DNA of 41,689 nt from Akkermansiaceae bacterium (GTDB lineage: Bacteria; Verrucomicrobiota; Verrucomicrobiia; Verrucomicrobiales; Akkermansiaceae), in contig JAQWSX010000081.1 of the NCBI GenBank assembly GCA_029242935.1, forward strand, positions 1 through 41,689, in the 5' to 3' direction. The notes under the pieces are model-generated. The model ran no database searches, was not told where the DNA came from, and saw only the letters and a program-made list of their open reading frames with translations. Below are positions 1 through 8,065 of the stretch, piece by piece (the first letter of the stretch is position 1; every line of letters begins with the position of its first letter). The position numbers and the translations under genes are program-made.

Positions 1-1029
1 ATCACGATCTATCTCGCTTTGGGTTCTATCATTCTCTTAGCAGGCCTAATTTGGCTTGTTTCAGCGAGTGGTTCAGACACCTGGCTTTTCGACGATCTTC
101 TCGCCTCCTCAATCTCACCGGATGCCCAATCAGGAATCGCGGCCCTTCTAATCGTAGGCTTTGGAGTTCTGATCTCTCTCTTTCCCTTTCATTCTTGGGC
201 AGCTCCCGCATATGCCTCAGCACCAGCTCCAGTTGCGATGCTCCACGCCGGCGTTCTTAAAAAATTCGGCCTCTATGGTTTAATCAGACTCTACCCGATA
301 GTTTCGACTGGAATGCAAGATTGGCTCGTTTGTCTCATCGTTCTTCTTCTCTGTAATATTCTTTGGGTGGGATTCGTCACAATCAACCAAAAGCGTCTTG
401 ATATGATCCTTGGAAATTCCTCGGTGATGCACATGGGGTATATTTTCTTAGCTTTCGCGGCTTTGATTGAAGCCGGAAGCTTTGAAGCCAATCCGCTCGC
501 CAAGCCTGCTGCAGTGGTTTTGATGTTCGCTCACGGGATCAGCATCGCACTCCTCTTCATGCTCACCGACACGATTCGCAGGAAGACTGGGACGGTTGAA
601 CTCGCTGAACTGGGAGGTCTCGCTAAAGCCGCACCACGCCTCGCTTTTCTTTTCGGTCTTGCCGGAATGGCATCAATTGGACTTCCAGGTTTGGCAAACT
701 TTTCCGGCGAAGTCCTCGTGTTCCTTTCGGGATTCAACAACTACGATGGCGAGTGTCTCGGCTATGTCCAAACCGCAACTATTCTAGCTCTCTGGGGTGT
801 TGTTATCAGTGCCGTTTACATGCTAAGAGCTTATCGCCAGACCTTCCAAGGACCACCGGTTAGCCACACCAGTTCTGAAAACGTTAAGGACTTTGGGCCC
901 TTTTGCCAAATCCCGGCAGGGATCCTTGCTATCTCACTCCTTATCGTCGGACTTTACCCAAACTCACTTCTCCAGTTCCTCGATGAACCCGAAGCTGCCA
1001 GTTCAGAAACCGAACAAGCTTCCAAATAA
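1..1029 (+). CDS. nuoM: NADH-quinone oxidoreductase subunit M, C-terminal part
   Basis: This is an antiporter-like membrane subunit of respiratory complex I, which helps couple NADH:quinone electron transfer to proton pumping across the inner membrane. The reading frame is open at base 1, so the N-terminal third or so of the usual ~500 residues lies outside the window; 342 codons are visible. The visible part is a series of hydrophobic helices and holds the conserved antiporter stretch around SAPAPVAMLHAGVLKKFGLYG, with the helix-embedded lysine. Only 20 bases separate it from nuoN on the same strand, the usual order at the end of a nuo operon. NuoL and NuoM are related, but the position just before nuoN and the AGVLKKFGLYG segment favour NuoM. 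There is no start codon to judge because the true start is upstream. Confidence 0.9.
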   Translation: MTIYLALGSIILLAGLIWLVSASGSDTWLFDDLLASSISPDAQSGIAALLIVGFGVLISLFPFHSWAAPAYASAPAPVAMLHAGVLKKFGLYGLIRLYPIVSTGMQDWLVCLIVLLLCNILWVGFVTINQKRLDMILGNSSVMHMGYIFLAFAALIEAGSFEANPLAKPAAVVLMFAHGISIALLFMLTDTIRRKTGTVELAELGGLAKAAPRLAFLFGLAGMASIGLPGLANFSGEVLVFLSGFNNYDGECLGYVQTATILALWGVVISAVYMLRAYRQTFQGPPVSHTSSENVKDFGPFCQIPAGILAISLLIVGLYPNSLLQFLDEPEAASSETEQASK

Positions 1030-1049
1030 CTTTCCAAAGCCCGCCTCCA

Positions 1050-2510
1050 ATGCCTTCCTACTTGCTAGAAATCATCGTCCTTGTCGGCGGATTGGTCCTG
1101 CTTCTGCTAGAAGCCTTCACTTCCCCGAAAAGAAAATCATCGATCGCGATCGGCGCGATCTCAATTCTCTGTTTTTCCTTAATCCTTCTGTTTTTCGCAG
1201 ACAAGGGCTTTGGTGATGAAAATGTCGAGCTAACAAGATTTTACGCATTTGATCCATTAGCAAGGTTCTTCAAGCTCTTCACGATTATTGCGACGATTCT
1301 AGCCCTCCTCCTTGCACTTGATCACCGTAAAGTCCTTTCAAAGTTCACCGCTAACCCAGGTTCTGAAGACGGGACTGGTGAATACTATTGCCTCTTTCTT
1401 TTTGCCTGTGCCGGAATGATGTGGATGGCATCGGCAAAAGATCTTGTCTCACTTTTTGTCTCACTCGAACTGACGACAATTACATCGTATATCCTGGTCG
1501 GCTACATGAGACGAAACGTCGGCTCACTCGAAGCCGGTGTGAAATTCCTGATCCTTGGCGCTCTTTCAACAGGGTTTCTGGTTTATGGCATCGCATGGAT
1601 TTATGGCGCGACGGGGACAACAGATCTCGCTTTGATTAGCGAGCGCATTACCGAGCAAAATTCCACCTACCTACTTTTCGGCCTCGCCCTTATTCTCATT
1701 TCCCTGGCATTTAAAGTTGGCGCGGTTCCGATGCATCTCTGGGTCCCCGACGTTTACCAAGGCGCTCCAACCCCAACCACCGCTTTCCTTTCTGTTGCCT
1801 CTAAGGCTTCAGGTTTTGCGATTGCTATTCGGGTTACCGAGCCCTTCCTGAACAGCGGGACTGATCTTGCAGGCAAGACGACTTTCATCTTAGTTATCCT
1901 TGCTGGAGCTACCATTCTCTTCGGTAACCTCGCAGCGATTCCACAGAAAAACTTCAAGCGCCTCCTCGCATATTCCTCAATCGCAAATGCAGGCTTTATC
2001 TTGCTTCCAATAGCAGCGTGGCAAACTGCCACTGATGAGCTCACATCAAAACAAGTCGTCGCTTTTTATCTCACGATATACCTCATCATGACTTTCGCAG
2101 CATTCTTCATCCTGGCCGTAATTCATCGAAATACCGGTTCGGATGAGATTTCGGCTTTTGAAGGTTTGGGCAAAAGGCACCCGCTTCTCGCGTTCATGAC
2201 TGCGATAATCATCGGGGCCCTCGCCGGACTTCCTCTGACGGCAGGTTTCTGGGGCAAATTCCTCGCTTTTAAAACGGCAATTGATGCCGAACTTTGGTTT
2301 CCGGTCTCACTCGGATTTATTGGAGTAGCCGCAGGTTTCTACTACTATTTTCAAATCATTCGTGCGATGTACTGGCGGAGCTCGCTGGAATCCAACTCCA
2401 TCGAAATTAGGCCAATCGCCTTCCGCTCAATTGCCGGACTGACTACTTTGGTTGTCGTTTTGGGATTTTGGCCCCAGCCGATCTACTGGCTCCTTCAAAA
2501 TATCAGCTAA
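1050..2510 (+). CDS. nuoN: NADH-quinone oxidoreductase subunit N
   Basis: This is the last membrane antiporter-like subunit of complex I in the usual operon order. At 486 residues it has the normal length for NuoN and consists almost entirely of transmembrane helices. Family motifs are visible: LFVSLELTTITSYILVGYMR near residue 135, FKVGAVPMHLWVPDVYQGAP near 225 with the conserved lysine and histidine, and KRLLAYSSIANAGF near 300. The ATG at 1050 follows the nuoM stop by 20 bases, and no clear Shine-Dalgarno sequence precedes it. A strong hairpin terminator lies just after the stop, so this is the end of the nuo transcript. Confidence 0.95.
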   Translation: MPSYLLEIIVLVGGLVLLLLEAFTSPKRKSSIAIGAISILCFSLILLFFADKGFGDENVELTRFYAFDPLARFFKLFTIIATILALLLALDHRKVLSKFTANPGSEDGTGEYYCLFLFACAGMMWMASAKDLVSLFVSLELTTITSYILVGYMRRNVGSLEAGVKFLILGALSTGFLVYGIAWIYGATGTTDLALISERITEQNSTYLLFGLALILISLAFKVGAVPMHLWVPDVYQGAPTPTTAFLSVASKASGFAIAIRVTEPFLNSGTDLAGKTTFILVILAGATILFGNLAAIPQKNFKRLLAYSSIANAGFILLPIAAWQTATDELTSKQVVAFYLTIYLIMTFAAFFILAVIHRNTGSDEISAFEGLGKRHPLLAFMTAIIIGALAGLPLTAGFWGKFLAFKTAIDAELWFPVSLGFIGVAAGFYYYFQIIRAMYWRSSLESNSIEIRPIAFRSIAGLTTLVVVLGFWPQPIYWLLQNIS

Positions 2511-2534
2511 GACCTGTTCAGATCCCCCCAAATA

Positions 2535-2566
2535 AAAAGCCCCAACTGTGTTCAGTCGGGGCTTTT
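2535..2566. terminator. Bidirectional intrinsic terminator between nuoN and cysK
   Basis: The arms AAAAGCCCC and GGGGCTTTT, plus an inner ACTG/CAGT helix with one A-C mismatch between them, close over a TGTT loop. The A-rich left arm and T-rich right arm serve as the U-tract in either direction. This fits its place between the convergent nuoN (+) and cysK (-) genes. Confidence 0.85.
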
Positions 2567-2592
2567 GTATCGAAATACAGTTCCACTCCGAT

Positions 2593-3561
2593 TTAATCAG
2601 GCAATTCGGCAACGGGAAGGTTTGCCACTTCCTCACGATATGATTCGGCGAGAGGAGTGCTAAGATATCGTTCAGTCGATGAACACCCGATCGTTACAAT
2701 ACGCTTTCCTTTGAAACCGTCTCTGGCGGCTACTTTGAGTGCCGAGGCAACATTCGCTCCAGTAGAGATTCCCGCTGGTAGACCTTCAAGTTGAGCTAGC
2801 TTCTGGGCCATCTCAAAAGCCTCTTCATTGGTTACGGTGATCGATTCGTCTATGATCGCGGTATTCAAATTACCAGGAATGAACCCGGCTCCAATCCCCT
2901 GAATCTTGTGAGGACCGGGAGTCCCGCCACCAATCACCGGGCTATTCTCTGGTTCAACTGCAATAACCTTAAAATCAGGATTACGATCTTTAATCACTTC
3001 TCCAACCCCCGAGATGGTTCCCCCCGTGCCAACTCCGGCAACGATGGCATCAATATCGCCATTGGTGTCACGCCAAATTTCCTCGGCAGTTGTTTCTCTA
3101 TGGATCTGAGGATTAGCGGGATTATCAAACTGACTGGGACCAAAGCTATTCTCGGTCTCAGCTAGAATCTGCTTGGCCTTAGCAATCGCCCCGCCCATCC
3201 CACGCGGCCCTGGAGTAAGAACGATTTTCGCTCCAAGGCTACGGAGAAGAATTCGGCGCTCGATCGACATCGTTTCCGGCATCGTCAAAATGCACTCATA
3301 ACCTTTAGCACGGGCAACGAAAGCGAGGGCGATTCCGGTATTTCCAGAGGTCGCTTCAATAATTGTTCCGCCTGGTTTGAGAAGACCGTCTTTTTCGGCA
3401 GCCTCAATCATCGCTTTTCCAATACGATCTTTGACACTAAAAAGTGGGTTAAAAAACTCAGCCTTTACGAAGACTTCGCAATCAAGTCCTTCGGTGACAG
3501 AATTCAATTTAATCAGTGGGGTGTTGCCGACGGTATCGACAATGTTTGCAGCAATGCTCAT
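2593..3561 (-). CDS. cysK: Cysteine synthase A (O-acetylserine sulfhydrylase)
   Basis: A PLP enzyme that joins sulfide to O-acetylserine to make cysteine in the cytoplasm, the final step of the pathway encoded by this operon. The 322 residues match the family length. The PLP lysine is K44 in SVKDRIGKA, the substrate loop TSGNTG is at 71-76 and the phosphate-binding GTGGT at 178-182. The residues before SVKDR are NPLF, where most family members have NPGG, NPAG or similar. The stop of cysH is only 12 bases upstream. An A/G-rich stretch (AAGAAAGAAA) directly before the ATG may help initiation. Cystathionine beta-synthase is the other possibility, but the length and sulfur-operon context favour CysK. 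Confidence 0.93.
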   Translation of the reverse strand: MSIAANIVDTVGNTPLIKLNSVTEGLDCEVFVKAEFFNPLFSVKDRIGKAMIEAAEKDGLLKPGGTIIEATSGNTGIALAFVARAKGYECILTMPETMSIERRILLRSLGAKIVLTPGPRGMGGAIAKAKQILAETENSFGPSQFDNPANPQIHRETTAEEIWRDTNGDIDAIVAGVGTGGTISGVGEVIKDRNPDFKVIAVEPENSPVIGGGTPGPHKIQGIGAGFIPGNLNTAIIDESITVTNEEAFEMAQKLAQLEGLPAGISTGANVASALKVAARDGFKGKRIVTIGCSSTERYLSTPLAESYREEVANLPVAELPD

Positions 3562-3573
3562 TTTCTTTCTTGG

Positions 3574-4323
3574 TTAGATTTGATAATCAATTTGTCCGGA
3601 ATCTTGGTGAAGTCCACATTCATATTTAGTCCCGCCAAAGCGGGTATCCTCAGCTGATTCCCCGATATTCGGTTTCCGGGTTGAATGCCAATCGCCCATC
3701 GTAAGGTATCCTTGCTTTTCAAGGGGGTGTCGAGGGAGTTCGTGTTCATGATAATACGCTTCCAACTGGGTATCTTCCCAATCTAGGATTGGGTAAACCT
3801 TCATCGTTGCCTTTTGCTTTTCGGCAAAAGCACGATCAACCCTTGTCAACGATTGGCTACGACGGAGACCGCTTACCCAAACATCACCGCCAACCTCAGA
3901 AAGCGCACGGTTCATAGGTTCAACCTTGTTTAACAAAGCATACTTTTTATTCCCCTCTTCACCCTGCTCCCAGAGCTTGCCAAAGAGAGCTTCTTGCCGA
4001 GCAGCTGAAATAGCTGGGTTAAAAACTCGAATATCTAATTCCCAGTCTTCGATAAATGATTGGGAAAACTGGTAGGTTTCAGGAAAACAATATCCGGTAT
4101 CGACAAAGATAATCGGAACATCCGGTGCGTGCTTGCTAATCAAGTACAACATTGCTGAGGCCTGAAGTCCAAAACTGGAACTGGCGACCAAGCGTGACCC
4201 ATAAATCTCTTTTAACTGGAGGATTCGTTCGTGCGCTTTCAGTGGTTCCAAAAGTGCCGACAATTCCTCAGGTGCAGGATCGGAATTTGAAGTTTTGCCT
4301 GCGGGTGAGTGAATAGTCTTCAT
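3574..4323 (-). CDS. cysH: Phosphoadenylyl-sulfate (PAPS) reductase
   Basis: Reduces activated sulfate to sulfite with thioredoxin or glutaredoxin as electron donor. The 249-residue protein has the adenine nucleotide alpha-hydrolase fold, with SSFGLQAS near residue 49 acting as the modified P-loop, and the catalytic cysteine in the C-terminal motif KYECGLH. The paired cysteines (CC ... CxxC) that bind the 4Fe-4S cluster of APS reductases are absent: at the first site the sequence reads KYALLNKVEPMNRAL, as in PAPS-specific enzymes. From this I infer PAPS as substrate, which implies an APS kinase elsewhere in the genome. The ATG overlaps the cysI stop in an ATGA arrangement, so translation is probably coupled. 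Confidence 0.92.
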   Translation of the reverse strand: MKTIHSPAGKTSNSDPAPEELSALLEPLKAHERILQLKEIYGSRLVASSSFGLQASAMLYLISKHAPDVPIIFVDTGYCFPETYQFSQSFIEDWELDIRVFNPAISAARQEALFGKLWEQGEEGNKKYALLNKVEPMNRALSEVGGDVWVSGLRRSQSLTRVDRAFAEKQKATMKVYPILDWEDTQLEAYYHEHELPRHPLEKQGYLTMGDWHSTRKPNIGESAEDTRFGGTKYECGLHQDSGQIDYQI

Positions 4324-6026
4324 ACAACCTCATGCTCCCTGTGAACCTCACTCCCGTGAATAACCTCGTGGATAATTCCGACGCGAATAACAAAATCACC
4401 AAAGGACTCTCCAACTTCGCGCTCGGTAGAATAACGGCTCAGAACGGGACGTAACAACCCCGCGATCTCATCACCCTTCACACTCCGCTGCCAGATTCCA
4501 CCGATACGATTTCCAGTGAAGCCCCCACCCAAATGAATATTATATTTCCCAGGGGCACGGCCAACAAAAGCGATCTCGGCAATGTAAGGGCGAGCGCAAC
4601 CATTTGGACAACCCGTCATACGGATTGTGATGGCATCTTGAGCGAGACCTACTTCATCAAGGATTTCCTCAATTTCATCCATCAAGCTGGGCAGATAGCG
4701 CTCACTCTCTGCCAACGAAAGGCCGCAGGTCGGGAGAGCCACACAGGCCATCGAATTAAGACGGGCCGCAGAACGTTTTTGGTTGCCGGCAATTCCGTAT
4801 TTCTCGATCAAATCATCGATCGTGGTCTTCTCTTCAGCACTAACTCCTGCGATGATGACATTCTGATTTGAACTGAGACGCATGTCTCCCTTGTGGACTT
4901 TGGCAATCTCACGAAGTCCGGTTCGAAGTAAATAGCCATCCTTGTCGAGCACCCGACCGTTTTCGATATAAATCGTTAATTGGCTCTTACCATCCTCAGT
5001 CTCCACCCAGCCGTAAATATCGCCATTTCTGTCGAATTCGAAGGGACGAGCTTTCTCAATTTTGTATCCGAGGCGTCCTTCGATCTCGGACTTGAACCAC
5101 TCAATCCCCCGGTCATCAATGGTATATTTTAGACGGGCATGCTTCCGCTCGGTGCGATCTCCAAAGTCCCGTTGAATTTTCACGACCTCCTCGGAAACCT
5201 CAACGGCCTTATCAACCGGAATGAACCCCAGAAGATCAGCGATCCGTGGAAAGGTCTTCACCTGACCATGATGCATTCCCATCCCGCCGCCAACCGTGAC
5301 GTTAAATCCAACTAATTTTTCATCTTCCTCGATTGCAATGAATCCAAGACACTGGGAGTAAATATCGACATCGTTACTTGGAGGAATCGCCATGCAAATT
5401 TTAAACTTTCGCGGCAGATAGGTTTTCCCGTAGATAGGCTCAATCTCTTTTTCCGAACTTTCAACCTTTTCACCGTCTAACCAGATCTCGTGGTAGGCAC
5501 GAGTCGCTGGCGTCAGGTGATCGCTGATCGCCTGAGCAATCTTAAGCGTCTCTCCATGAATTGACGAAAGAGCTGGATTTGGATTGCACATCACGTTGCG
5601 ATTCACGTCCCCGCAAGCCGCTATGGTGTCCATCGCAGTGTCATTAATCTCTTTGATCGTTTGCTTCAGATTTTTTTTGATTACTCCATGCAACTGGTAG
5701 GCCTGACGGGTCGTCAGTTTGAAGTTTTCGTTTCCATAGTCGCTCGCCATCCGGTCCATCTCAAGCCACTGGGCAGTCGTCGAAACCCCGCCCGGAACCC
5801 GCACGCGGATCATAAAGCTAAAGGCTTTCTCAAGACCGGCACGCTTGCGCTCGATACGAACATCACGGTCATCTTGCTGATAGGTTCCATGAAATTTGAG
5901 TAACTGCTCATCATCCTTAGAAACGAAATCGGTGGATTCGTCAGCTAACCCCTCGGCAATGGTTCCCCGAAGGTAGTTACTTACAGTTTTAATGGACTCG
6001 TTTTTCGAGAGCTTGACGTCAGACAT
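4320..6026 (-). CDS. cysI: Assimilatory sulfite reductase hemoprotein
   Basis: Carries out the six-electron reduction of sulfite to sulfide using siroheme and a 4Fe-4S cluster. The 568 residues match CysI hemoproteins. The four cluster and siroheme cysteines are present as C428-x5-C434 (ACVALPTCGLS) and C473-x3-C477 (TGCPNGCARP). The substrate-side arginine-rich segment LTTRQAYQLHG is near residue 104 and a second conserved block, CGDVNRNVMCNPNP, near 138. It is the first gene of the cysI-cysH-cysK operon. No cysJ flavoprotein is in the window, so the electron donor (NADPH via CysJ, or ferredoxin) cannot be decided from here. The upstream region has a promoter and a dyad described separately. 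Confidence 0.93.
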   Translation of the reverse strand: MSDVKLSKNESIKTVSNYLRGTIAEGLADESTDFVSKDDEQLLKFHGTYQQDDRDVRIERKRAGLEKAFSFMIRVRVPGGVSTTAQWLEMDRMASDYGNENFKLTTRQAYQLHGVIKKNLKQTIKEINDTAMDTIAACGDVNRNVMCNPNPALSSIHGETLKIAQAISDHLTPATRAYHEIWLDGEKVESSEKEIEPIYGKTYLPRKFKICMAIPPSNDVDIYSQCLGFIAIEEDEKLVGFNVTVGGGMGMHHGQVKTFPRIADLLGFIPVDKAVEVSEEVVKIQRDFGDRTERKHARLKYTIDDRGIEWFKSEIEGRLGYKIEKARPFEFDRNGDIYGWVETEDGKSQLTIYIENGRVLDKDGYLLRTGLREIAKVHKGDMRLSSNQNVIIAGVSAEEKTTIDDLIEKYGIAGNQKRSAARLNSMACVALPTCGLSLAESERYLPSLMDEIEEILDEVGLAQDAITIRMTGCPNGCARPYIAEIAFVGRAPGKYNIHLGGGFTGNRIGGIWQRSVKGDEIAGLLRPVLSRYSTEREVGESFGDFVIRVGIIHEVIHGSEVHREHEVV

Positions 6027-6056
6027 TTGGATTTGCGGTTCGCTTCTTCAAGATGA

Positions 6057-6083
6057 TTAACCTTATAAGCTTTATCAGGTTAA
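6057..6083. promoter_or_regulatory. 27-bp dyad, probable operator of the cys operon
   Basis: A near-perfect inverted repeat centred on 6070, with outer arms TTAACCT and AGGTTAA and an almost symmetric A/T-rich core containing AAGCTT. It overlaps the predicted cysI transcription start, a typical repressor position. Its length resembles operators of Rrf2-type cysteine regulators such as CymR. That family assignment is inference; no regulator gene is adjacent. Confidence 0.55.
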
Positions 6084-6085
6084 AG

Positions 6086-6114
6086 TCTAAATGGAAGTTC
6101 ACCCGAATTGTCAA
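6086..6114 (-). promoter_or_regulatory. Predicted cysI promoter
   Basis: On the minus strand a perfect TTGACA (6114-6109) is followed by a 17-base spacer and a weak TTTAGA -10 (6091-6086). The start site would fall near 6079, about 50 bases before the cysI ATG and inside the adjacent dyad. The -10 is a poor match, so activity is uncertain. Confidence 0.5.
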
Positions 6115-6187
6115 AAGATGCAATTAAAAAAGTCACATCCGATTGCTACGATTGACGAACCGACCTGACTTTCTTTTGATCACCCGC

Positions 6188-6919
6188 GTGTTTCCTAGGA
6201 TATTGACCCTCCTCTTTTTCCTACCGTTCGTAGCCCTGACTTCATGCGTCGAAGGTGAAGAAGAGCTTTGGATCAACGATGATGCCTCGGGACATGTCGT
6301 CCTACACTACAAGATCCCCTCAATTGCACTGCGCCGACTCGGAGATCCAAACGATTTCATTAAAGCTCTAGAACTCATTGACGAAAAGGAAGAGATGATT
6401 GAGATCACAAAACTCTCATTCGAGGTAAAGTCTAGTCGGGCCATCTTTCACTTGGAGGCCAAATTTGATGATGCTCGTGAGCTCCTTTCAATCACAGAAA
6501 GGAACAAGCCGATTTTTGCCGAAGAAACCAGCACCGATCCTAAGGACCTGGACAGCATTCTGGGCGATATTGATTTTCGTATCGATGGGATCACGCCAGC
6601 CTTTGATCGTATCGTGAGACCAAGCAATATCTTTCCCCCGATGGTGAACAAGAGACCAAAGATGCTTGGATCGGCGACCTTCAAATACTGCATTCATCTG
6701 CCGACTAAGGTCAAAGAAACCAACGCCCACTCGATAAGTGACGACGGTAAGACAGTCAGCTGGATCTTCGAGCTCCGAAATCACTTCGAAGACCCAATCG
6801 ATATGACCCTGAGAGCAGGGTTTCTATTCCCTTGGTGGACCTGCCTTCTTATTGTCACTTTGATCGTTATAATCTTGGGCTGGCTGATGTTCCAATTGAA
6901 GCGACGGAATAGGACCTAG
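6188..6919 (+). CDS. Hypothetical lipoprotein with a C-terminal membrane anchor
   Basis: I do not recognise the family. Reading from the GTG at 6188 gives 243 residues with a short hydrophobic signal and the lipobox LTSC, so lipidation at residue 20 is likely. The middle of about 190 residues is mixed alpha/beta and acidic, with several regularly spaced charged helices. Near the C-terminus, WWTCLLIVTLIVIILGWLMF forms a transmembrane helix followed by the basic tail QLKRRNRT. The frame stays open upstream to a TTG at 6143, but that start would put an extra polar segment before the signal peptide. No ATG is available and no Shine-Dalgarno helps to decide. The gene is divergent from cysI and overlaps the end of trhO by 4 bases. 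Confidence 0.7.
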   Translation: MFPRILTLLFFLPFVALTSCVEGEEELWINDDASGHVVLHYKIPSIALRRLGDPNDFIKALELIDEKEEMIEITKLSFEVKSSRAIFHLEAKFDDARELLSITERNKPIFAEETSTDPKDLDSILGDIDFRIDGITPAFDRIVRPSNIFPPMVNKRPKMLGSATFKYCIHLPTKVKETNAHSISDDGKTVSWIFELRNHFEDPIDMTLRAGFLFPWWTCLLIVTLIVIILGWLMFQLKRRNRT

Positions 6920-7827
6920 ATCCCGATCACTGCTGACCGACTCATCAAGTCAACCTCCTTGCATCGTCGATCACAGTATCGACCCAGTGTCTCCTCACAA
7001 TCCTCACAAAGGAGGATCTGGGCGTTACAGGGCATCCAAGCGCAGTTGCGGTATCGAATATTTGGGATTCCGCAATTACAACATTTTGAGACAATCTTAG
7101 CTCCCTCGGTCTGATTCACAGGGACACTCAATCTCTCATCAAAAACATAGCACTCTCCTTCGTAACCCTCCCCCTGAACTTCTTCATCTTTTCCGTAGGT
7201 TACAATCCCCCCATTCAGCTGAAACACGTTATCGAATCCCTCATTCAAAAGAAATCCACTGAATTTCTCACAACGGATTCCACCTGTGCAGTAGGTTAGA
7301 ATCTTTTTCCCCTCTAATTGAGACCGGTGAGTCCTAATCCACTCTGGAAGATCCTTAAAACTGGGCACATTGGGAAGAATAGCCCCTTCGAATCGCCCAA
7401 TTTCCCACTCGTAATCATTTCGGGCGTCGAGCAAGACCACATGATCCTCTTTCATGGCCTCACGCCATTCTGATGGCTTAAGATGAGTTGCAGTCAGATC
7501 AACGGGATTAAAATCCTCTTCGCCCAACTCAAGAGTCACTACTTCATCGCGAACCTTTATAGAGAGTTTGGGAAAGACATGCCCGTTTTCTTCGTCAATT
7601 TTCCAAGCAATTCCAGCCATGATTGGGTCATTATCAAGAGCCTCGCGATATTTAGCGCAATTCCCCTTTGTTCCCGAAACAGTCCCGTTAAGGCCCTCGG
7701 CCGCGATTACAATCCGGCCACGAAGCCCTAATTCCTGACACAAAAGACGATGATTGGCCGCAAAAGCATCAGGATCATGCAAACGGGTATATTTATAATA
7801 GAGAAGAACTTCGTAGGGAGCGCTCAT
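6916..7827 (-). CDS. trhO: tRNA uridine(34) hydroxylase, rhodanese family (TrhO/YceA)
   Basis: Predicted to hydroxylate the wobble uridine of certain tRNAs (ho5U34), an oxygen-dependent modification in the cytoplasm. The protein begins MSAPYEVLLYYKYTRL, the usual start of the family, so I use the ATG at 7827 (303 residues) and not the 35-residue-longer open frame. An N-terminal acylphosphatase-like domain with the sequence AAEGLNGTVSG is followed by a rhodanese domain with catalytic-loop cysteines in YCTGGIRCEKF. The C-terminal tail is rich in cysteines (CCNCGIP, CAWMPC, CEDCEE, CDRRC), which suggests bound zinc. Its stop codon shares the palindrome CTAG with the stop of the opposing gene. 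Confidence 0.88.
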   Translation of the reverse strand: MSAPYEVLLYYKYTRLHDPDAFAANHRLLCQELGLRGRIVIAAEGLNGTVSGTKGNCAKYREALDNDPIMAGIAWKIDEENGHVFPKLSIKVRDEVVTLELGEEDFNPVDLTATHLKPSEWREAMKEDHVVLLDARNDYEWEIGRFEGAILPNVPSFKDLPEWIRTHRSQLEGKKILTYCTGGIRCEKFSGFLLNEGFDNVFQLNGGIVTYGKDEEVQGEGYEGECYVFDERLSVPVNQTEGAKIVSKCCNCGIPNIRYRNCAWMPCNAQILLCEDCEETLGRYCDRRCKEVDLMSRSAVIGI

Positions 7828-8065
7828 TAACGGAAGTAAGGTGCCAAAACTTAGCCTGAAAATCCAGCGAAGCCCGTCATCTTTTTCTGCAAAATAAAAC
7901 TCACAAATTGAGCGAGTCCATACGCTTGCCAAAAGAGGTTAGAAATGTAGTGTTTTTAGGCACCCGAATGAGGGGGCTAAACTTCGGCTTGTCGAAGAAG
8001 AAATTACTTGTCTCACCTTTTATCCCAGAACTCTTCAATCTATCCTTTTTACCATTGCCGACCAA

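Noticed and set aside
7828-7932. Longer N-terminus of trhO
   Set aside because: The extra 35 residues precede the conserved family start and show no domain.
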